A program made the position numbers and the translations under genes. This document shows positions 53,984 through 64,000 of a stretch of DNA of 64,000 nt, piece after piece (within the stretch, counting starts at the first letter, position 1; every line of letters begins with the position of its first letter). The DNA lies in NCBI GenBank assembly GCA_950106755.1, contig OX467082.1, positions 33,728,001 through 33,792,000 of the forward strand, written 5' to 3'. Origin of the DNA: Climacium dendroides (taxonomy: Eukaryota > Streptophyta > Bryopsida > Hypnales > Climaciaceae). The notes beneath the pieces are model-generated. The model worked only from the letters and a program-made list of their open reading frames with translations. It had not been told where the DNA came from and did not search any database.

Positions 53984-55379
53984 TAGATTTAGATATTTCA
54001 GGTTTTGAAAGATTGATGGAATTCTGCTGGAGACACTACAAGGAATTGGGGGTTATCGTGACTGTAGGGATTTTGCGACTGCATCGTGACTTCACCTCCG
54101 TAATTGCACCAGCAGGCCAATCTTCACAACGTTGCAGTCGTGATTCAGTCATTCTGCAGTCGCGCAATTCACTGTGGGATGAACAGTGACTGTGCTAGAG
54201 GTTCATCCACAACATTCCGTCCACAGGATCCACGAGGAAGTGACGTGGCTACCAGAAACGCGATTGGAGACTGCAGGGGACTGCCAAGTCATTGCAGTAG
54301 GACTGTAGGACTGAAAGAAGTCATGGGGAAGATGTTTTCTTTTACTTATACGTAAAGAAAAAGAAGTGAAGCCCTAGAGCGGTCCACGGAGGACAAGAGC
54401 GAGCAACTACGATATCGGGTATGTGACTTCAATATGACTGCAGAATCACTGGGACTTCTTGCACATATAACTAGGGGCATGCAATAAGGTGTTTAGGAGA
54501 ATATGATAGAAGGGGCCATGCTGCAAATGGATGGAACTTCCGATAAGATGTGATGCAGGAAGCCTGAAATGAAACAACATTTAGATATAACGAGAGAGAT
54601 GTGGGAGTGTCATTATTCAAATGAAGCACATACAACATGAAGTGTACAAGGAAGGTATAATACTACTCGGGATGGAAGCTCATTGAACATGGAGGCGTTT
54701 GAGGCGGCAACTAGCATGCCAATGTCTCAAAGATGAGGTGAATACTACTCCTACATCATATTTGCGGTTTTGGCATTCACACTTGGTTGATAAAGTTTGC
54801 ATTCATGCATTAGACACCAAGGTTCATAGAAATGTGGCTAATACAGTACTTGCACAAGCAGGAAATTGTATTGAGTATGAATGAAGGACAATGACAAAGG
54901 CAAGGTCATCACCCAATAAATGGGGTGACATTGAGAGGAAGGGACACTTTGTGGGAAGTGAAGCCTAACTGATTGCAGTATAACTTCACCATGACTGTGA
55001 TGCAACTACAGAATGACTGAAGCACGACTGGAGAGTCTAATTAATGACTCTAGTATAACTACTAACTGCTCGAAATGTTTGCAAGTGGTCTACTTGCTTG
55101 ATTGCTGCATGACGCGTTTAGCTTCTGTGATGCTCTGTGACCCATGACACAATGAGGGACACTAAAAACGACGTGATTACCTTCCGACTACGGACCTAAG
55201 CAGGACTGTACCTAATATTGCTCTTGTGCCAATAAGTTCTCTTCCACTGATAATTTGATGGCTCCGACTAGATTGGGGGTGGAGCTTCTATCCGGCACTC
55301 TTCGTGGAGCTGTAAGTCCCATGGCCTCGCCATTAGTTGTGATGAAGTGTAGCGATTAGTCGGACCAGTATTCCTCCAG

Positions 55380-57250
55380 TTAGCCCTTAATTCACACCAA
55401 GGGCCTTCTTAGAGTAAACCGCTCCGGAATCGTTTCCATGAGGACTTGTGGATTACAGTTTTATAGGCTATCCCAATCTAAACATTCACTTTTCTCTCCG
55501 TCAGACTATTCTGGACTTTAGGTCCGGTCCGGACTCTAGTGCTGGATGGGTTCCGGAAGAACCCGGAAACCGTTCAGTGTCCCTTCCGGGATCCCTGGGT
55601 TTGGATGACGAGTGGCCAGATCCACCGTCCGGATGCTTACCGTGTCCGAAAACACACTCTCTTTCACTCTCTCTCTCTCTCTCACACTAACACTAACCTA
55701 ACTCTTCAGGGACTGGAAGTGTCCTCCTGTTTCGTCGCCTTACAAATCCGAAAAGATCCGGATTAGGTCATACATGGACGGTCAAGAACTACAACGACAT
55801 TCTAACCTTTAACCGAACACTGAGCCTCCTGTCGATCGGGTGTTTTTTCCTGTACTTTTTTAGATTTGCGCCAGGGCTTGACTCTGTTCTACGAGGAATT
55901 CCGGCAATCTGGAATTCGGGCACGTTCGGCAATACTTCCGTACACGGAAGTTGCTAGCAGCCTCTCAGATATCCCTTTCACCTAAGGCTGTATCCTACAC
56001 GTAGGCTATACCGGCATCCGAACAGTACTACACTAACCCTACTGCCGGAACCATCCGGTTGATCTCCCCCTCAAGTTAATACATCCGGATACTCTCACAA
56101 AATCGACTCTTGCCACACAAGGTAAGTTCTCAGTTCCGGAAATGCAAGAACGGACCCACACCTCTCACAAACATATACTGTACACAATAAAGATAAGAGA
56201 TTGGATACTCCAAACACTTTAGAATTAAGCTCAGAAAAAAATACAATGCTGAAACTATGAGATGGCTGTGAATGCCCAGAAAGGCCATTAAAAGTCCTAC
56301 TTATACTAAGACTAACGTCATCCTAAAAATCCTACAAAACATTCCTACTGGTCCGCTAGATTTCCGGTAAATCCCAGATCCTATAAATCCAGAAAGATCA
56401 GCTTCAGATCCTATTTTTTCGGCTTTGACGGCCGGACTCCGGATCTTCCTAAAATTCCGGATCTTCCGGAAATTTTCAGATCCATTCCGGAAATTCCGAA
56501 TCCATTCCAGATCCGTTCCGGATCTACCCTTTCCGGATCCGCCTTTTCCGCTTCCAGTCGGAGTCGTCTTTGTTGCCACCCGGTATGAGGCTTCTGTTCC
56601 AAATCATGTTCCGGATTCCAGATCCTATCCGGATCTTCATCCGGATCCTATCCAAATCCTCATCCGGATCCTATCCAAATCCTAGACATTTATGAATTCT
56701 GGATCCATTAGTTTCGGACTTAGTTCCGATACTACAAAAAGTCTTTTGAAAATACTTTTTAGACAACTCTCTAGGCTCCGATTTTCGGTTAGGACGGAAA
56801 GTGCAAATTTCCTCCTTAACCATTTTACCGCAATAAGAGCCCCTACAGTTGTTAATCCATAACTCTAGTACTTTCTCCACCGAATAAAGAAAATATACTA
56901 TGAATAGATTTCTTACTTCAAATTCTATTTGAAATAAATAAAATCTACCAGAAATTTCTAAGAGCTGAAAAAGGCAGGAAAACAAAGATGCAAGAAAGTA
57001 AGAAAGCAACTTTGCCTTCCACCGGCTACAGTCTTCTTCTTATACTGGTCCGACGGATGGATGGTCGGACGAATGCACGGGATAGGTTTTGGCGGCAAAA
57101 ACCTAACCCTAATACGGATCCGGTTTCCGACTTTTAGAGCCGGCGCCGTCATCCGTTTTCCGGAACTTTTTAGGGTTCCGGAATTAGGTTTCTTAGACCT
57201 ATTGAAATTTTCTTGGATTCGGAAATCCGGTATTCCTAAGTTTCCCTAAT
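55380..57250. repeat. CCGGA-rich tract with degenerate and tandem repeats
   Basis: TTCCGGA, TCCGGATC and their variants recur throughout, densest at 56340-56700. There a unit of about 22 bp (CATCCGGATCCTATCCAAAT plus two bases) repeats two to three times. Composition and motif content differ sharply from both sides. Short frames run through it on both strands only because the repeat lacks stops. I see no recognised gene; it may be part of an unknown repetitive element. Confidence 0.55.
55658..55684. repeat. CT-rich microsatellite
   Basis: A short run of CTCTCTCT units, followed by a few CACTAAC repeats. Confidence 0.7.
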
Positions 57251-57360
57251 TTCCTATGAGAACCCAAAAACTTTCCTTTTCAAGGGAACAATTTTTGAAA
57301 TTTCCCGTCAAATGCTAGTGTTTTGGGTCTAGCATGTGGGATCACATTCCCACATGAAGG

Positions 57361-57660
57361 CATTTGTGCGGTCGAGTACCTCTCATTTTGAACAGGTTTC
57401 GTGGCATAAGACCACTTTCCAGCCAGATCTATTCGCCGCATCGGAGAAAAATACCTGTGTGGCTTGACTCGGGAAGATGAATGGCTCGGTCATGCGAGGG
57501 AGTTTATGGCGGAAGTTCACCAAAAGGAATCCTGCGTCATCACGTACATACGTAGGGTTCCCTCGCGTGTCAATTGGTTTTACCCATAGTATAGTGTGGT
57601 CATGTCTGCAAACACCGTTTCAGGAACTCCTATTTGGAGAAACACACTACAGACACTCAT
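57361..57660 (-). pseudogene. DUF4216 fragment of a CACTA transposase-associated gene
   Basis: This segment aligns with the DUF4216 region at 59916-60141 of the neighbouring CACTA element: shared blocks on the plus strand include the GAGAAAAA(T/G)AC(C/T)TGTGT(T/G)GCTTG stretch, GAAGATGAA(T/G)GGCTC and GTTCACCA. It is broken by stops and shifts. It shows that a second, separate CACTA copy lies to the left of 59169. Confidence 0.6.
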
Positions 57661-59915
57661 AGTTGCCACAGTGTGCAATTATGAGATTGAAATGAAAGAC
57701 AGAAATGTGATTTCAGTGTGACTGCTGACGGAGTGATGAGCAAGTCGCGTAGAGGCCAGGGACTACGTACTGACTTCTATATGACTTCTAAGGGTTCTGT
57801 GTCTGTGGACGGGACGATGGACTTATCTACAGTGAAGTCACTCTATAGTTGTATCCTCCTCTTCAACTGCTACCTGTCATATTGCACGTATGAAAGTTAG
57901 AGCGTGTGGTATAATTAGCCAAATTCCATTTTTGCGTCAGACATGAGTCTAAGGGCAGCTAAAATTGAGGTTAATTCATAACAATTCTTATTCCATTTTT
58001 TTTGGCTTCGCAATCTTTCATCAACAAACAATTAACCTTTCTTTGAATGGGTGTTCTTAAGCATGCACGTCCATTGTCATGGACATTATCGTTGGTCATA
58101 CTTATATTCTTGTCCATGGAAATAGTCATTGTCCTACAGCGTGACTTCTGGGTCCCAAATTATTATAGTGTCTATTGTTCTGACACACCTTCATCTAGCC
58201 TGACTATCCTATGTATTGAATTCAGGATGCATGAGACCTGAACAAGGCATTGAAGTTAATGGACTGCACTTGGGAAGAGGCTCAAACTTTACACTACACA
58301 CATACTCCTCTTCTAAGGCCTCCATACTCCGTAATTTATAAGGTGGTTTCTGATTGAGCAATTGTAATGGGAGTGCTGTAAAGTTTAAGGTCCTTAGGAA
58401 AGAGATTACAACGAATTACAAAGAAAAGAAGTGGTCTATGCATCGTAAGGAATTGGAACAGAAGGCCCCTACTACACACAGATTTAGACTCGGCACCACA
58501 AACTAACTTCCAGGAGTCATTTTCGAGTAACGAAAATCAAATCATGACAGAGAAATGATTGACAGAAGTCACGTAGGAGTTGTTCACGATTCATAATGAC
58601 TTCACCGTGACTTCCGGGTGACTTTTCTTTACGGGACAACAAATTCATGCTGAAGTGGACTCCAACGCACTACCGACAGGGGGGACCGCCGCCCATCGTA
58701 CCATGCACACGAAAAATGAGGACGACAACGCATAATTCTATCCATCAATCATCATCATGAGCAAAAGATTGAAAAGTACACGGTCACACCACACTTGAAA
58801 ACCGATGTACATGCACTCACTCCTCACAGTCGCCCATGTTCATTGTATAGCTCCGCCCTTCGTCCACCGCCTTTGCGAAGGACTTTATGATGCACCGCCA
58901 ACTACCGGGACCCCATGATGACCACTCCCAGCCTCGCCATCAGAGTTCAAAGTAAGGTTTCAGGCACTTATAAGGCAGTCCGCGACTCTACCATCTGCGT
59001 TACAGCCTCTTCCTGCTCCGCTGCCTCCTGAATTGTTTCGATTTAGCGCCTTGGAGCAACAGCTTGTCTCCGCGATTTTGTCGACAATCAACGTCCAAAA
59101 CGACCTACTGTGAATTTCGTGCATGCTCGCATCTAACGCGACAGTCGTTGTGTCATGGAGTCGCCACCCACTACTAGAAAAAGCTGTCCACCACAACTGG
59201 CAGAAGTATGACTCGGTGTCCTAAATGACTGTAATATGACTGTAACTCTATTCTTTCACATTTTCCATGATGTATAGGAACGACAGTCATTTTTTAGTCA
59301 TTCTGCAGACGTGGGGATGAAGAGTGTTGGAACCGGAAACAAACACTGTGTTCATTCGTTCTTTTTCTATGAGTGCCTTGTTCGTTGGCGTGATGTGGAC
59401 GGATGAGGCCCTTCGGATGATGTACTAAGTTGTATAGCAGTATAGTAATGACTGTGTGTCAACTACATCAGTCATTTCTTATGACTGATTTCTACTGAGG
59501 AACAACTGAGCTGTACTGGTAAATGACTGCAACATATTCATGGCCGGCATTGAAGCCTAAAATGACTAACTTTTCCAATATATTAGTGGAAGGGATTTTC
59601 AAGAATTTGGAAAAAAATGTAGGGTAATTGGAACACACTTAATCATCCAAATACAAAAGACATCTTGAATTCAATTCTGTAAGGCAAATGGAAGGGTCTT
59701 TGTACAATTCCAAAAGAAAGGGAATGTTCAACTACCTAGTATGTTGCTTGTGCTAGCAAAGTGTCTACCGGTGACAATTCAATGGCCCCAACTAGACATG
59801 GTACTGTAGAAGGTGTTGCCACAACTTGTGGAGCAGTAAGACCAGGGTTTTGCACAGTGGTGCTAATGAACACATTAGTACTATCTAGGACCTCCCTTTT
59901 AGCTTGTGCTTCTTT

Positions 59916-60470
59916 CTACAAAACTATTTTCCATCCTGGTTTTTGTGGCACATCAGAGAAAAAGACTTGTGTTGCTTGGCTGGAGAAGATGAAGGGCTCA
60001 GACATGCGTGGTAGCGTGTGCCTAAAGTTCACCATCAAGAAGCCTGCATCATCTCTGATGTATGTTGCATTGCCTCTGTTGTCTGTAGTCTTCATCCATT
60101 GGCATCGGAAAAGAACAATTGGGGTATGCAGTGGTCCGTAGTCAAGCTTCAGTATGTCTTTCAGAATTCCAACGTAATTCACTAACACGTCCCTTGCATT
60201 GCCCGTTGGTACCTCAAAAACCGAAGCCACTTCGGAATTGTATGTTTGGAAACGATGGGTATCTCCGTCATCTACTCTGAAATGGCTACCAAACGACTTC
60301 ATTCTAGTGTAGCATGCTGCCTTCTGCGATGGTTTTCTGATAAGGAGCAAGCGATTCTTGTCGTCAGGATTTGTAGCATCTAATGGTGAATTCTGCACTA
60401 TGTCTGGGAGCCAATCCCCAAATGCTGGAATACTTGCATCTTGCTGAACCTCTGCCTTCCAATTCCTACA
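59916..60470 (-). pseudogene. DUF4216 C-terminal region of the CACTA transposase gene
   Basis: The frame reads from about CRNWKAEVQQD (60470) through FRVDDGDTHRFQTYNSEVAS and YVGILKDILKLDYG to GFLMVNFRHTL and SEPFIFSSQATQVFF, ending at 59916. This is the DUF4216 module found at the C-terminal side of plant CACTA TNP2-type proteins. It is separated from the DUF4218 exon by about 500 nt that is probably an intron plus decayed sequence. Confidence 0.75.
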
Positions 60471-60969
60471 GTTCTTTAAAAGATGAGAACCTTGGACAAG
60501 TAGACCTCAAAGATAGAATAATTTTCATAACTCGTGAACCATTCAAACAGAGCTGAAGGGTTTATGGGTTTAGGGTCATTACTGGTTTGCCTTGGTCTAT
60601 GACTCGATTACAACTGGATTGAGTTATTTCATAGTCATATCCTTCATTTGGTGACTATGTAGGACTGATAAGTGACTACATGCCAACTGGCATTTGACTT
60701 CGTCAATGCCACTAACATAAAGTTCTCAAACTTTGCTCAATATGGTTGTGCACTTTCTCTTTCATTGGAGAATATGGAAAACAAAACAAAAAATTACTGT
60801 ATCTAATATACATATGCAGACTGGTCAGAGAATGTGCAGGCTGTACTTACTCATAATTTTGTTGCAAACAAGAGACGTTGGCTAGGACATATTGGTGTGT
60901 TAAGTCCCGAAGTGGTGGAGTCATGATGTAGGGTCTTCCTGCGCCCTGTAGCACATCCTTTGCGTCACT

Positions 60970-61760
60970 TTATTCTTCGTCGGCATCCCAAACACGCCTG
61001 TCTGTGAACTGAAAGTCCTGTAGGTACTCGGTTACAAATCCAATGCATTCGTCTTTGAAGTATCCCTCGGACATAGAGGCTTCAAGGCGCGCCATATTCC
61101 TCACATGATTTTTGAGTATTTTCATATACCGTTCTATTGGGTACATCCACCTTGCAATCACTGGACCACATAAATCCAACTCTGACACCAAATGATATGG
61201 GTGATGTGTCATGATGTCGAAGAATGAGGGTGGGAACTCCATTTCCAACAAAGCCATACTTTCTGCCACATCGGTTTCCAGTGAAGAGAATTCAGTGGGA
61301 TCATACACTTTGGTACAAATTCTTCTAAAGACCTTGCTCATCCTCATGATAGCCATCCTGGGACCTGGTTCCATCAAACCTCTCAAAGCCAATGATAAAA
61401 TCTGTTGCATTAACACATGATAATCGTGAGACTTTAGCCCTCCAAAGTTTTTCTTACGTAAGTTCTTTCCCAAGTCGGAGGAATAACCTGTTGGTGTCTT
61501 CAAAGACTCTATGCACGTCAAAAATACTTCAAGCTCTGCATCCTTCAATACATACGATGCTGCTGGTTTGACCATCTTCGTTGGATTCCTTGGGTGTGGA
61601 GTCAGCCACAGATGCGGTCGTATATTCCGCCTCTATAAGTCTTGCCTCACTTTCACCGTGTCTTTCTTCCCAGTGATGGTTTTCAAGAAGTTCTTAGCCA
61701 AGTTCATTTCGCAGTGCATTACATCCAAAGTGTAACGAATAAGTAACTTCTGCATGCATT
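60970..61760 (-). pseudogene. DUF4218 region of the CACTA transposase gene
   Basis: The exon begins at about 61752 after a CAG acceptor (KLLIRYTLDVMHCEMNLAKN), has an in-frame TAG near 61637, and continues through YVLKDAELEVF, LKSHDYHVLMQQILSLALRG, LEMEFPPSFFDIMTHHPYHL and WMYPIERYMKILKNHVRNMA to 60970. These are the signature blocks of DUF4218, which follows the TNP2 domain in plant CACTA transposases. Confidence 0.85.
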
Positions 61761-62189
61761 AAACAGACAGTGGGGATTAAAATGGTTTACAATGTACTGT
61801 TTTCTATGTTGGAGCAATGACTACCTGCAGTTTTAGTGTATGACTGCAACACGACTAAGAAATGACTATGTTCTACTGAAGATTGAGTTGCAAATGAGTC
61901 ACACCTCAGTTGGTTTGGTCCACCTTACAACTCAATTACAATTGCACTACAATTGTTTCCTCTTCTTTTCAGTTCGCAAGCAACACAGTACAATGTGGGT
62001 GCCTAGATTCTGAGTTTCAAATGTTTGTATATATATTGACATGATAGAAAGACACTGACAAGGCTTGTAGAGTAGGCCACCAGACTAATACAACGACTGC
62101 ACTTGTACGTGGAAATTAGAAAAGAAAAACTGCAAAACATCCTCTTTCATTCGTTAAGCAACCATGATGTGGGCTACAGTACAGAATTA

Positions 62190-63987
62190 CCTTTCAATAA
62201 GGCAACCTATACAGGATGCTCAATCGCTTGACACCATGAACTTTGGATGGGTCCCTTGATGCAGGTTCTCGATTCATTGCTATTTTCCAAGCCTCATAGT
62301 TGGATGCATGTTGAATCTACTCTTCAACAGTCACAGGTGGAGGTTTAGGTCGATTCTCCATGTAGCCATCAAATAAGTCTTTCATGTGAGCTGACCGGTA
62401 ATTGTGGTCTAATAGCAACCACCGCCTTGTTCCACCAAATGTCTGCTTACCTAGCTCTACAGAATGTTGTGCACCTAAGTTTGCCCCGCACCATGGACAA
62501 GCGGCAAATCCTTGATGGGAAAATCCACCCACCACCCCATAACCAGGAAAATCGTGAATCGTCCACAGGAACATGGCTCGCAATGTGAACGCTCTGGCAG
62601 TGACCTCCTTCGTTATGTCATAAGCTGGGACACCTTCCCACAATTGCAATAATTCTTCCACAAGTGGCTCTAAGAAGACATCAAAATTTTCACATGTCAT
62701 CGATTGCCTCCCGGGGATCAATAAGGACAACATGATGAAAAACTTCTTGGTGCTCAACCAAGGTGGCAAATTATAATTCAGCAGCAATACCGGCCAAGTA
62801 GACCAGTTGGACCGATTCTGCTTATATAGATTCACCCCGTCAGCAGCAAGAGCAAAATGAATGTTTCTGTGGTCGTTGCCAAAAGTTGGATCGACATTCT
62901 CGTGAAAATGCCGCCATGCCTTGGAGTCACAAGGATGTCGGACCAGACCATCTCCGCCTTCTCGATCACTTCTATTTTCTGAATGCCATAGCATTAGTTT
63001 TGAAATGCTTGGGCTTCGGAACATTCTCTGTAGTCTTGGTATGATGGGGAAGTGCCTCAAAACCTTCACAGGAAGCATTTTTCTTGCCTCATCTCTATAC
63101 CTGAGCCCGTCACATTTTGGGCACCGCATTGCATCTACATGTAAGCCTCTGAAAAGGACGCAACCCTTCTCACAAGCGTGAATGCTGTTATACACAAGTC
63201 CCAATGTCTGCGTCAATGAACGTGCTGCGTGGTAGTTCTTTGGCAAACCATTCCTCTCAGGCAAGATATGACCATGTAGGATACTAAACAACTCGTCTGC
63301 AAAAGTATTACTGACTGCATGCACAGTGCACAAGTTCATAAGCAAAATAGTTGCTACCAGCTTTGTGCACTTGGCGCCACTGTAGAGGTCTTGAATTGCC
63401 TCCTCCAAGTGCCGAGGATCAAACTACTGGTCCTCCCACGCTGCTTCTTCACTTTCCCCGATAGGCACCCCGTCAGCAAGACCTTCGACGTCATTCTTTG
63501 TCACGCCATGCATTGACCCACTACTACAATCATTGTGCACTGAATCTGCGGTCCTGAAGGCCTCAGCCACTTCTTCAAGAACTCTATCCTCAACGTCATT
63601 TGTCCCGTCTTCATGAGTGAATGCATTTTCAAGGATCCCTCGCGTATCCACTTGTGCGTCCACACCCGCACTGTAGTTCTCACCAGGGCTCCAAAATTCG
63701 TCCTCCCACTCATTGTCCGACAAGTCTCGAGGGCCGGGTCCTCTCCACACCCTAAATTGTGGATGCCGTCCATTCCGCATGAGGTGTTCCCGCACATTTT
63801 TTATTAGAAGTCTCCGTTGACCTTGGCACTCTGTACATGGGCAATGTATTCTGGTAGCGTTGGATTGACGAGCTCGTTGGACCTCACAAATCCATAACTT
63901 GTCATCTCGTAGACGCTGCCTTTGTGGATTGGAAAGGGGCAGGCGTCCGGGAAGCATTTTATTTCTAAAATTGCTTCCTGTAGTCAC
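62190..63987 (-). pseudogene. TNP2-type CACTA transposase, N-terminal and catalytic parts, nonsense codons
   Basis: Reading leftward from 63987 (MTTGSNFRNKMLPGRLPLSN), the first part carries the transposase-associated zinc-binding region (IHCPCTECQGQRRLLIKNVREHL). A single TAG at 63424-63426 breaks it from the TNP2 domain in the same frame: MRCPKCDGLRYRDEA, then HFALAADGVNLYKQ, WPVLLLNYNLPPWLSTKKFF, LEPLVEELLQLWEGVPAYD and LWTIHDFPGYGVVGG, to a stop at 62317. Coding-like sequence continues to a GTAATT donor at about 62189 with one more stop. The transposase cuts at the CACTA ends and would mobilise small copies such as non-autonomous elements sharing them. This copy is inactivated by point mutations but keeps its layout. 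The true start may lie upstream of 63987, close to or beyond the window edge. Confidence 0.88.
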
Positions 63988-64000
63988 TGCACACCAATTA

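Larger units (their letters stand above)
50999..54033 (-). mobile_element. Ty1/Copia element, RT-deleted, truncated by a CACTA end
   Basis: Read leftward it has Gag zinc knuckle, protease, integrase, a deleted RT, RNase H, a polypurine tract (GAAGGGGGCA) and a short 3' LTR. The right end is cut at 54033, where the CACTA terminus at 54034 begins, so the 5' LTR and the Gag N-terminus are missing from the window. Confidence 0.8.
54034..59168. mobile_element. CACTA (En/Spm) element fragment, left end at 54034
   Basis: CACTACAAGGAATTGGGG begins at 54034 directly against the truncated Copia element. Many GACTG motifs follow (GTGACTGTAG, TGCGACTGCATCGTGACTT, later TATGACTTC), the kind of subterminal array bound by CACTA proteins. 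A minus-strand DUF4216 fragment lies at 57361-57660. No right terminus was found before the next CACTA end at 59169, so it either continues past it or lost its end. The interval 55380-57250 has a different composition and may be an insertion. Confidence 0.6.
59169..64000 (-). mobile_element. CACTA (En/Spm) element with TNP2-type transposase gene, continuing past the right edge
   Basis: The left end is CACTACTAGAAAAAGCTGTCC at 59169, followed by repeated ATGACTG(T/C)A motifs (59224-59530). Since the transposase gene runs leftward, this is the 3' side of the element; its other end is outside the window. The gene parts are listed separately. Its first 13 bases match the end at 14102 and, except for one base, those of the small element at 28692, but the subterminal motifs differ. 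Confidence 0.8.

Noticed and set aside
59761..60141. 126-codon plus-strand frame
   Set aside because: Antisense to the DUF4216 region of the CACTA transposase gene, which is recognised on the minus strand.
1..64000. tRNA genes, rRNA genes, CRISPR arrays, bacterial-type operons
   Set aside because: None was seen; genes are spliced and plant-like, and the tandem repeats present belong to LTRs or simple repeats.

Overview
The window comes from the nuclear genome of a land plant. It holds spliced genes with GT-AG introns, a plant CBS-CBS-PB1 protein, a plant-type O-methyltransferase and a clathrin light chain, set in AT-rich, transposon-packed DNA. The mix of DUF7869-type transposon proteins, a Ty3/Gypsy chromovirus, PIF/Harbinger, hAT, CACTA and Copia elements would fit a seedless plant (moss, lycophyte or fern), but I cannot fix the lineage from sequence alone.

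Layout. 1-2681: decayed DUF7869 transposon gene, open to the left edge. 3451-5861: dead PIF/Harbinger element (transposase on +, Myb/SANT partner on -). 7206-7994: unrecognised glycine/arginine-rich reading frame. 10977-12374: clathrin light chain gene copy with introns and several frame breaks. 14102: end of a CACTA element. 15885-22207: complete but decayed chromovirus with two LTRs. 24139-30354: hAT element that hosts a 1.3 kb solo LTR (5-bp target duplication) and a 1.16 kb CACTA-type element (3-bp target duplication) containing a long palindrome. 31225-34429: second hAT transposase gene with two well-formed introns. 36574-38777: O-methyltransferase pseudogene. 39502-44929 (-): the only gene that is intact throughout, a 14-exon, 575-residue four-CBS/PB1 protein with a C-terminal membrane anchor. 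45.7-50.2 kb: AT-rich, with a near-perfect 150-nt hairpin at 48.77 kb. 50999-54033 (-): Copia element with its reverse transcriptase deleted, cut off by a CACTA end at 54034. 54034-64000: CACTA sequence, with a second CACTA element (transposase on -) starting at 59169 and running off the right edge.

The most unusual signal is in the chromovirus. Its LTR carries clusters of canonical heat-shock elements. The predicted 5' end of its transcript (31 nt after a TATA box) pairs over 11 nt with the primer binding site two bases downstream of the 5' LTR. That is the layout of self-priming Tf1/sushi elements rather than tRNA-primed plant elements. All coordinates, splice sites and motifs were read by eye; no database search or folding program was run.
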